DNA of 7,262 nucleotides from Neisseriales bacterium. GTDB taxonomy: Bacteria > Pseudomonadota > Gammaproteobacteria > Burkholderiales > UBA11063. The notes below the pieces were generated by a model that saw nothing but the letters and a program-made list of their open reading frames with translations, made no database searches and was not told where the DNA came from. Positions 1 to 5,904 of this stretch are shown here, piece by piece; the first letter of the stretch is position 1; each line of letters begins with the position of its first letter. The stretch is taken from contig SSGY01000037.1 of the NCBI GenBank assembly GCA_008017145.1, positions 1 through 7,262 on the forward strand, read 5' to 3'. The translations under genes were made by a program, and so were the position numbers.

Positions 1-58
1 AGCCATAAGTAAGTAGCAAAATAACGACCACGTATAGTGAATCTGATTGAGTATAAAG

Positions 59-2875
59 ATGAATCAGCAGGAAATATTAACTAATCAACCCAAACAAAAG
101 AAATACGTCTATTCCAAACTAAGCTATCTCTTAAAAACCAATGATATAACTGAAGTTATTATTCTAGTTGCATTTATTACCCCTGATGGTTTGTATTTGA
201 TTTTAAATGAGTTAAAAGAGTTACTTGAAAAGCAAGTAAAGATAGTGATTATAACTGGGTTTATGAATAATTTTAATAGCCCACGGGTTTTTGAATTTAT
301 GCGCCGGATTGATAATCTGGAGGTGCGCATTGCCGATATTTCAGGCTATCATCCCAAATTGTATATAATCAAAAACAGTGCTGGAAACTCCTCATATATT
401 ATTGGTAGCTCAAACCTTACTAATAACGCTCTGCGGCGTAACTTTGAGACCAATATTTATCTTGAATATTCTCAAGGCGCAGTGATTCCACAGCAGATAG
501 ATGAGGTCTATCAGCAGGTTTATAGCCAATCTCAACCATTGAGCTCTGAATTACTTGAAGAATACCGCAACAAATATGAGCTGGCAAGAGTTAAACTCGA
601 GAAAACGGCCCCTCCGCTTGCTGAAATTCTAGTTCCAAATAGTATGCAGAGAAAAGCTCTCATTGCGCTTAATCAATTACGCGAGCAAAAGCAGAATAAG
701 GCGTTGATTATCTCCGCTACTGGAAGTGGTAAGACTTATTTAAGCGCTTTTGCCATAAAAGAGTTTGGCGCTCGGCGAGTACTTTTTATTGTTCATCGAG
801 AAAATATTCTTAATGCTGCAATTCATAGCTACGCTAAAGTTTTTCCACAATTAAATTCTGGTAAATTAACTGGTGAACTAAAACAATTTGAGTCTGATTT
901 TATTTTTGCCTCGCTACAGACCTTGCAAAAAGATGAATACCTCTATCAGTTTGAGGTAGATTATTTTGATTATATAGTCATAGACGAAGTTCATCGCGCT
1001 GGATCAGACGGTTATCAAAAAATTCTTAAACATTTTCGACCAAAGTTTTTACTTGGAATGACCGCAACTCCTGAGCGAAGTGATAGTTTTGATATTTATC
1101 AAATATTTGATCATAATATAGCTTATGAAATTCGCCTAAATGAAGCACTTGGAGAAAATTTGGTCTGTCCGTTTCATTATTTTGGTATTTCTGAATTGAT
1201 AGTTAATAATAATTATCTGAATGATTATAGTTGTTTTAATCAAGTTAATTACAGTGATCGAGTAGGGCACATAATTGCCAATCTCAAGCTGTATGGGCAT
1301 GGTGGTAGTGATAAGGTGCGCGGTTTAATCTTTGTCTCACGAGTTGAAGAAGCACATGAATTATCCCGTCACTTTAATCTAGTCGGTTATAAGACCTTAA
1401 GTTTAAGTGGTGTCCATGATGACAGCTATCGGGAAAACGCAATTCAGCTTTTAGCTAATAAACCATATGATGCTAATGGTAAGTCGCAAGAATATCTTGA
1501 TTATATTTTTAGTGTTGATATCTTTAATGAAGGGATTGATATTCCTTGTGTTAATCAGATTGTTTTATTAAGACCAACGCAATCTGCGATTGTGTTTATC
1601 CAGCAGCTTGGGCGCGGACTACGCAAAAGCCCTGATAAAGATTATTGTGTGGTTCTGGACTTTATCGGTAATTATACCAGTAGCTTTTTAATTGCAGTGG
1701 CATTGTCTGGAAATAATTCATATAATAAAGAAGATTTACGCTCATTTGTCAGTGAAGCTAACTCTTTAATTCCCTCAAATATTTCAGTCTCATTTGATCG
1801 GGTTACCCGCGAACGGATATACCAATCAATTAATAATATTCAGATTAATCGTAAGTTTATTAATCAAAACTATCAGGAATTAAAGAAAAAACTAAATTGT
1901 ATTCCAGAGTTAATTGATTTTCGCTTATATAATTCAATTGATCCCAAGATTATTTTTCGCTATCAAAACCAATCGAATAAAATCATGTATAACAATTATT
2001 ATGAGCTACTCAAGTGTCATGATGATATTGCAGCTACGTTTTCAGACAGCAGCTTGGCGTATCTTAGTTATATCACTCAAGAATTACTCTTTGCTGCCCG
2101 TCCAGATGAATTATACGTGTTGTTGAATTTAGTTAATGGATGCAATGATGAGAATCTAATTTATGCCAATCTGGCTAGCCAATATGGTGTTGAGCTTAGC
2201 AGTCAAAAACAAATTGCAATCCGTAATATTTTGACTCTTACAACAAGTAATGCCTTGCAGAAAAAATATCTGCTAAGTCTGCTTGAAACTGCTGACAATC
2301 AATTCAGACTGAGCGATGATTTTAGTCTGAATCTTGAGAATGCAAGTTTTAAAGCATTAGTCTTGCAAACAATAAAATTGGGTTTAAGTTACTTTGAGGG
2401 ATATAAATCAATTACTAAGGATAATGATTTTATTCTCTATAACAAGTATTCACGAAAAGAACTAGTCAGATTATTAAATGTTAATCTGTCGATGGAAACT
2501 TCAATTTATGGCTATCGGATTATTGCCAATAGCGTGCCAATTTTTATTACCTATAAAAAGATTTCAGCCAATCAGATGAATGCCAAATATGATAATATTT
2601 TTCTCAATTCACAAGATCTGGTTTGGTACTCTCGCCCTTATGGGGCAACAATTTCTCCAGAATTAATGAAGATTATTAATTATCAGGATAATAATCTTAA
2701 GATTATGATTTTCCTTAAAAAAAGCGATAATGAAGGTGGTGAGCATTACTATCTTGGTTCGGCAGATATTCATAGTTATCAGGAAAAATCTCTTGCTAGC
2801 AAGAATGTTATGCAATTTATTTTGCGCCTAACAACGCCTCTACTAGACAGCTATTTTGACTATTTTGTGAATTGA
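59..2875 (+). CDS. PLD-like nuclease / SF2 helicase / DUF3427 fusion protein
   Basis: Predicted cytoplasmic DNA- or RNA-processing enzyme that couples a nuclease-like domain to an ATP-driven translocase. Numbering from the ATG at 59 (938 residues): residues about 15-160 form a phospholipase D-like domain with one HxK motif (H98-P-K100) and the following GSSNLT (116-121). The helicase core follows, with a Q-motif-like Gln197, Walker A ATGSGKT (220-226, Lys225), DEVH box (309-312), TAT motif III (335-337) and motif VI Q515-x-x-G-R-x-x-R522. From about Tyr797 to the end the sequence matches the DUF3427 pattern (YSRKELVRLL, YGYRI, KKSDNEG). An in-frame TGA at 44-46 limits the start. TTG at 47 is possible but has no clear ribosome site, whereas ATG 59 has a weak GAG at 49-51. 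No substrate is known. By family it could serve in repair, restriction or phage defence; the defence role is inference. Domain assignment is firm, biological role is not. Confidence 0.9.
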   Translation: MNQQEILTNQPKQKKYVYSKLSYLLKTNDITEVIILVAFITPDGLYLILNELKELLEKQVKIVIITGFMNNFNSPRVFEFMRRIDNLEVRIADISGYHPKLYIIKNSAGNSSYIIGSSNLTNNALRRNFETNIYLEYSQGAVIPQQIDEVYQQVYSQSQPLSSELLEEYRNKYELARVKLEKTAPPLAEILVPNSMQRKALIALNQLREQKQNKALIISATGSGKTYLSAFAIKEFGARRVLFIVHRENILNAAIHSYAKVFPQLNSGKLTGELKQFESDFIFASLQTLQKDEYLYQFEVDYFDYIVIDEVHRAGSDGYQKILKHFRPKFLLGMTATPERSDSFDIYQIFDHNIAYEIRLNEALGENLVCPFHYFGISELIVNNNYLNDYSCFNQVNYSDRVGHIIANLKLYGHGGSDKVRGLIFVSRVEEAHELSRHFNLVGYKTLSLSGVHDDSYRENAIQLLANKPYDANGKSQEYLDYIFSVDIFNEGIDIPCVNQIVLLRPTQSAIVFIQQLGRGLRKSPDKDYCVVLDFIGNYTSSFLIAVALSGNNSYNKEDLRSFVSEANSLIPSNISVSFDRVTRERIYQSINNIQINRKFINQNYQELKKKLNCIPELIDFRLYNSIDPKIIFRYQNQSNKIMYNNYYELLKCHDDIAATFSDSSLAYLSYITQELLFAARPDELYVLLNLVNGCNDENLIYANLASQYGVELSSQKQIAIRNILTLTTSNALQKKYLLSLLETADNQFRLSDDFSLNLENASFKALVLQTIKLGLSYFEGYKSITKDNDFILYNKYSRKELVRLLNVNLSMETSIYGYRIIANSVPIFITYKKISANQMNAKYDNIFLNSQDLVWYSRPYGATISPELMKIINYQDNNLKIMIFLKKSDNEGGEHYYLGSADIHSYQEKSLASKNVMQFILRLTTPLLDSYFDYFVN

Positions 2876-2925
2876 TTAATTTACCGTAAACTTGAACATG
2901 ATTTTAACTTACGGTATCAGTTAAT
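2875..2925 (+). terminator. Hairpin after the helicase gene, no U-tract (weak terminator candidate)
   Basis: Perfect 8-bp inverted repeat TACCGTAA (2882-2889) / TTACGGTA (2909-2916) with a 19-base loop, flanked by outer arms ATTAA (2875-2879) and TTAAT (2921-2925) across a small internal loop. The outer arm touches the stop codon of the helicase gene. No run of T follows, so this is not a classical intrinsic terminator. It could protect the 3' end, work in factor-dependent termination, or be a protein-binding dyad. Confidence 0.3.
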
Positions 2926-2941
2926 AATGAATTAGATTCAT

Positions 2942-2969
2942 TTATCATTTTATAGATAAGTGTTATCAT
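2942..2969. promoter_or_regulatory. Operator-like GATAA/TTATC palindrome with flanking direct repeat
   Basis: GATAAGTGTTATC at 2955-2967 is a perfect 5-3-5 palindrome. The heptamer TTATCAT occurs at 2942-2948 and again at 2963-2969, starting 21 bases apart, about two helical turns. It lies roughly 75-100 bases upstream of the putative -10 of the protease gene, where an activator or repressor could act. The sequence is AT-rich, so chance is a real alternative; no regulator is identified. Confidence 0.25.
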
Positions 2970-3040
2970 ATTTTTATGCTTCTCAAATTTAATTGATTTA
3001 ATATATAATCTGCTATTGAAGTAAAGGTTATATATGTACC

Positions 3041-3049
3041 TGTTATAAA
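3041..3049 (+). promoter_or_regulatory. Extended -10 promoter of the protease gene
   Basis: TG at 3041-3042 followed by one base and TATAAA at 3044-3049 fits an extended -10 element. Transcription would begin near 3055, leaving a leader of about 35 bases before the ATG at 3092. A TTGAAG at 3016-3021 is the nearest -35-like hexamer, but its 22-base spacing is too long, which suits a promoter relying on the extended -10. Confidence 0.4.
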
Positions 3050-3091
3050 ATATTATGATAGGCTCCATTGACAAATTATCTAAGGCAGATT

Positions 3092-4756
3092 ATGAAAAAA
3101 CTCTCAACGCTGAATCTATTAAAATTGACCTTGCCTTTAATGGCCGCAACTGAGCTATTTGCGGCAACCTCCAATAATTATACCGATACTCGGCTTATTA
3201 TTAAATTTAAACCAACAATAACTCAGCAAAAGTTAATTGATAGTGCTAGAAATAAAAGAGAGCGTTTGTTAGATAAAGAAAAAGTTGAAGCAGAATTAAT
3301 GCAAAAATTAAGTGCGGACAAAATTCAGCTATTTTCTAAGTTAGCAGGAGTAGAGATAGTAGATGCTGCGCCATATGCCTTAGGTGGGCGAGTTATTACG
3401 TTTAAGCATGCTCTGACAGAAGCTCAGTTGAGTGTGATAATTGCCAAACTACAAAAAATTCCTGGTGTTGCTCTAGTCCAAAAGGATGAATTAGTAAATC
3501 TAGATAGCGTAGTTAATCTCAATGAGTATAATTGGCACCTTTATGATAAAAGTAAATATACTGGTGGGCAAAGTTTAGTCTATAAACCAGGGGTTACTGA
3601 ATTTTATGGTGATGATTTTTTTGATGGTAATTCATTTGTTGAATATAAGGGGGCTGGTGTTACGGTCGCGGTTTTAGATACAGGATATGTCCCGCATCCA
3701 AATTTTGTTAGCCACCTACAAGCTGGTGAGAATGGTAAATATGGTTATACCTTTATTGCAAATTGTTCAGAGCGTGGTGTTTGCCCAAATCCTCCCGCTG
3801 TTACTTGGCTAGACCCCAGCCCAGATGGTTTAGATACTGGTAATTTTTTAAATGATGATGACATTAAATATTATTTTAAGAGTAAAACTAAGACAGAAAA
3901 TAGTTCGTGGCACGGCACTAACGTAATAGGCGCAATCATTGGACAAGGCAGTGGTATTGGTGCCAATACTGGTGGCGCACCAGATGCCAAAGTGGTTCCT
4001 GTACGAATGTCTGGTAAGGGAGTAGGTGCTAGGGCTGGATACTTTAGCGATATTATTGCTGCCATGCTGTGGGCTGGCGGAATCCATCCAACCATTAAAA
4101 ACCCGCATCCTGCAAAAGTTCTTAACATGAGCTTTAGCGATAAAGCCAATAATTATGATCAGCGAGATAGTAATGGTTGCCCTGTAGAGTATTTGGAAGC
4201 CTTTAACCAATTAAATGATGCTGGCATTACTGCTGTTGTTACTGCAGGAAATGATAATGGTCAAAACTATTGGCTAAAAGCTCCTGCCGTTTGTAAAGAT
4301 AGTACTAAAAACGTAATTACGGTTGCAGCACTCAATCCTTTAGGGCAACTTGCTAGCTATAGTAATGCCGGTGATGTAACAATTGCCGCATCTGGTGGTG
4401 ATTTTCAGATTAATAATACAGATGGATTTGGCATTTGGACTACTACTTATGCTGCAAAGCAAGAGTATAGTAGTTGTAGTGGTGCTGCTTGTTTTGGCTA
4501 CGGTTGGAAAAATGGAACTTCTCTGGCAGCACCGTTGGTTACTGCTGCTGTGGCTGATATGTTATCTGCAAATCCTAAGTTAACCCCAGAAGAGATTATT
4601 TCAATTCTTAAATCTACGGCTAAGCCAATTGCTGCTGATAAACGGATTGCATTCGTCGACAAGCTCAAAAGCAAAGGAACTTTGCCAGAAAGTGTTGGTC
4701 GATTGGACGTGATTAAGGCTGTACATGCCGCTTTAGTTTATCCGAGCGTAAAATAA
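3092..4756 (+). CDS. Secreted subtilisin-like serine protease (S8 family)
   Basis: Exported endopeptidase of the subtilase family, 554 residues from the ATG at 3092. That start is preferred over an in-frame TTG at 3068 because TAAGG (3081-3085) lies six bases upstream and the product begins with a Sec signal peptide (Lys2-Lys3, hydrophobic stretch, probable cleavage near Ala24). Residues about 30-155 look like an inhibitor-type propeptide (pattern GGRVITF, then KIPGVALVQKDE). The catalytic domain follows, with Asp196 in AVLDTG, His274 in WHGT, oxyanion Asn387 in TAGND and Ser477 in NGTSLAAP, so the enzyme should be active. Six cysteines (225, 231, 363, 401, 462, 467) suggest up to three disulphides, fitting oxidising folding in the periplasm or outside the cell. 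It ends soon after the catalytic domain, with no C-terminal P-domain, prepeptidase or autotransporter barrel visible, so release presumably uses a separate secretion route. Substrate unknown; nutrient acquisition or virulence are both possible. Confidence 0.93.
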   Translation: MKKLSTLNLLKLTLPLMAATELFAATSNNYTDTRLIIKFKPTITQQKLIDSARNKRERLLDKEKVEAELMQKLSADKIQLFSKLAGVEIVDAAPYALGGRVITFKHALTEAQLSVIIAKLQKIPGVALVQKDELVNLDSVVNLNEYNWHLYDKSKYTGGQSLVYKPGVTEFYGDDFFDGNSFVEYKGAGVTVAVLDTGYVPHPNFVSHLQAGENGKYGYTFIANCSERGVCPNPPAVTWLDPSPDGLDTGNFLNDDDIKYYFKSKTKTENSSWHGTNVIGAIIGQGSGIGANTGGAPDAKVVPVRMSGKGVGARAGYFSDIIAAMLWAGGIHPTIKNPHPAKVLNMSFSDKANNYDQRDSNGCPVEYLEAFNQLNDAGITAVVTAGNDNGQNYWLKAPAVCKDSTKNVITVAALNPLGQLASYSNAGDVTIAASGGDFQINNTDGFGIWTTTYAAKQEYSSCSGAACFGYGWKNGTSLAAPLVTAAVADMLSANPKLTPEEIISILKSTAKPIAADKRIAFVDKLKSKGTLPESVGRLDVIKAVHAALVYPSVK

Positions 4757-4857
4757 ATAATTCAGCTGGAATTGCCATAGAAAAAATTGCTTATTATAGT
4801 TCTAAATTTAATGTTATAAGCTGTTGTACTAACAAATCTTGCAGATTGGAACTAAAT

Positions 4858-4880
4858 AAGCATCCACATGCTTGATTTTT
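4858..4880 (+). terminator. Possible intrinsic terminator after the protease gene
   Basis: Arms AAGCAT (4858-4863) and ATGCTT (4868-4873) form a 6-bp stem with a CCAC loop, extendable by one U-G pair, followed closely by five T (4876-4880). It lies about 100 bases after the protease stop codon. The stem is short, so strength is uncertain. The right arm overlaps the putative -35 hexamer of the next gene. Confidence 0.4.
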
Positions 4881-4901
4881 GAGGGCAAAGTACTATATAA
4901 T
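4872..4901 (+). promoter_or_regulatory. Sigma-70-type promoter of the yccA-like gene
   Basis: TTGATT (4872-4877) and a consensus TATAAT (4896-4901) are separated by 18 bases. Transcription would start near 4908, giving a leader of about 30 bases. Ribosome site GAGGAA at 4927-4932 is five bases from the ATG at 4938. The match is good enough to expect independent, housekeeping-type expression of the downstream gene. Confidence 0.6.
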
Positions 4902-4937
4902 AACAAGGATTAGTAAGTTTTTTATTGAGGAATATAT

Positions 4938-5636
4938 ATGAACAACTATTATCAGCAACAACAGTATGCGATGGCGGCACCATCAGCAGAAATTCGCCAG
5001 CAAGTTTTGAAGAATACTTATTTATTATTAGCGTTATCAATGATTCCAACGGCAATTGGTGCTTTGATTGGGGTTAATATGTCGTTTGCCTTTTTATTGG
5101 GCAGCCCGATTATGGGAACTTTGCTTTTGATTGGTGGGATGTATTTCCTGATGTTCATGGTACAAAAAAATCGTAATAGCTTTGCTGGAATCGTGTGGTT
5201 GATGGCATTTACGCTTTTGATGGGCTTGCTCTTAGGACCATTATTTCAGGTGGCATTACGCATTCCAAATGGTAGCCAACTAATTTTATTAGCCGCAGTG
5301 CTAACATCAGCGGTATTCTTTGTGATGAGTGCAATTGCTTTTACGATCAAGCGCGAAACGCCATTTTTAACTAACTTTTTAGCAATCGGTGGGATCGTGA
5401 TTTTGATTTCAATGATAGCAATGATTTTCTTCCATACGCCGATGATGCAGTTAATCTTGTGTGGTGCGTTTGTTATTTTCTCATCATTGATGATTTTATG
5501 GCAAGTTAACCAAATTATTATCGGTGGTGAAACTAATTATATCTCTGCTACGCTGAGCATTTATGTTAGCTTGTATAATTTATTTACTAGCTTGTTGCAG
5601 ATTATTATTGCATTGTCCGGTAACGACAGAAGATAG
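4938..5636 (+). CDS. yccA: Bax inhibitor-1/YccA family inner-membrane protein
   Basis: Multi-pass inner-membrane protein of 232 residues, close to the 219 residues of E. coli YccA. In E. coli, YccA is a substrate and modulator of the FtsH protease and affects quality control of membrane proteins such as SecY; that role is transferred here by family. About seven hydrophobic segments are visible (roughly 27-46, 54-75, 82-102, 113-135, 144-165, 169-190, 203-226) after a polar Tyr/Gln-rich N-terminus. The most diagnostic part is near the C-terminus: GGETNYISATLSIYVSLYN at 196-214, very like the family signature. The start is supported by GAGGAA five bases upstream. It has its own promoter and a strong terminator, so it appears monocistronic. 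The family assignment is strong; the yccA symbol is by similarity, and other BI-1 subfamilies such as YbhL are less likely. Confidence 0.9.
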   Translation: MNNYYQQQQYAMAAPSAEIRQQVLKNTYLLLALSMIPTAIGALIGVNMSFAFLLGSPIMGTLLLIGGMYFLMFMVQKNRNSFAGIVWLMAFTLLMGLLLGPLFQVALRIPNGSQLILLAAVLTSAVFFVMSAIAFTIKRETPFLTNFLAIGGIVILISMIAMIFFHTPMMQLILCGAFVIFSSLMILWQVNQIIIGGETNYISATLSIYVSLYNLFTSLLQIIIALSGNDRR

Positions 5637-5651
5637 AATAATATTTATTAT

Positions 5652-5682
5652 AAAGATCGTCATTTATTGACGGTCTTTTTTT
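5652..5682 (+). terminator. Strong intrinsic terminator of the yccA-like gene
   Basis: An 11-bp stem, left arm AAAGATCGTCA (5652-5662) and right arm TGACGGTCTTT (5668-5678), contains one G-U pair and closes a TTTAT loop. The T-run covers 5676-5682. It begins 15 bases after the stop codon. The A-rich left arm means it could also stop transcription arriving from the opposite side. Confidence 0.9.
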
Positions 5683-5709
5683 GTATCTTTATGAAAAATC
5701 AGTTATAAT
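5681..5709 (+). promoter_or_regulatory. Promoter candidate for the lipoprotein gene
   Basis: Consensus TATAAT at 5704-5709 lies 17 bases after a weak -35-like TTGTAT (5681-5686), which directly abuts the T-run of the preceding terminator. Transcription from here would start near 5716 and give a leader of about 190 bases before the ATG at 5905, long for a simple gene, so a further promoter or leader function in between is possible. Confidence 0.45.
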
Positions 5710-5725
5710 TCGTATATGAAAATAG

Positions 5726-5851
5726 TCTGATATTCCAATAGTAAATTTAAACTTTACCACCAACCTTCTGAGCCAGCTGGAGATCAGCCAACTGCGATTG
5801 CGGGGCTTTGTCGAAGGCTTGTATGATGGTCTGTTTGCAGCGCCAAATTAA
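5726..5851 (+). pseudogene. Coding-like remnant in the lipoprotein leader
   Basis: An open frame of 41 codons runs from just after TAG 5723-5725 to TAA 5849-5851. From about 5766 it is clearly richer in G+C than the flanks and reads like real protein, with the pattern LRLRGFVEGLYDGLF followed by AAPN and the stop. No ATG, GTG or convincing ribosome site opens it, so it looks like the 3' tail of a gene whose front has been lost. Alternatives are a conserved non-coding leader element, a repeat unit, or the complement of a minus-strand frame that is also open. I do not recognise the family. Confidence 0.3.
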
Positions 5852-5852
5852 T

Positions 5853-5865
5853 AGCTGTTACAGCT
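5853..5865 (+). repeat. Small inverted repeat in the lipoprotein leader
   Basis: AGCTG (5853-5857), loop TTA, CAGCT (5861-5865). It forms a 5-bp hairpin between the end of the coding-like remnant and the ribosome site. There is no T-run, so it is not a terminator; it may influence leader structure or be chance. Confidence 0.2.
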
Positions 5866-5904
5866 CATGAATCAAGGGAGAAATAATTTGAAGGAATTGC
5901 CACG

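Noticed and set aside
47..58. Four-codon N-terminal extension of the helicase from TTG 47
   Set aside because: It directly follows an in-frame TGA, uses a rare start codon and has no ribosome site; the ATG at 59 is the simpler start.
124..330. 68-codon minus-strand open frame opposite the PLD domain
   Set aside because: It is antisense to a recognised domain and has no sign of independent coding.
1914..2126. 70-codon plus-strand open frame within the helicase gene
   Set aside because: It lies out of frame inside a continuous 938-codon gene and shows no domain or ribosome site.
3068..3091. Eight-codon extension of the protease from TTG 3068
   Set aside because: It would place a polar stretch before the signal peptide and has no ribosome site, whereas ATG 3092 has TAAGG at good spacing and begins with a typical Met-Lys-Lys signal sequence.
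3848..4210. Two overlapping minus-strand open frames inside the protease gene
   Set aside because: They lie wholly within the catalytic domain coding sequence, resemble no family and have no ribosome sites; they mirror the codon use of the real gene.
4383..4583. Hydrophobic 66-codon plus-strand open frame within the protease gene
   Set aside because: It is out of frame with conserved protease sequence including the catalytic serine, and its Leu/Val-rich product is expected from shifted Ala/Gly/Thr codons.
4763..4777. AATTC/GAATT inverted repeat just after the protease stop as a terminator
   Set aside because: The stem is only five mostly A-T pairs and no T-run follows.
4852..5055. 67-codon minus-strand open frame across the yccA-like promoter and start
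   Set aside because: It runs antisense through the promoter, ribosome site and N-terminal codons of a well-supported gene and has no recognisable similarity.
5823..5870. 15-codon ATG frame in the lipoprotein leader as a leader peptide
   Set aside because: There is no ribosome site, no runs of a regulatory amino acid and no attenuator-like T-run afterwards.
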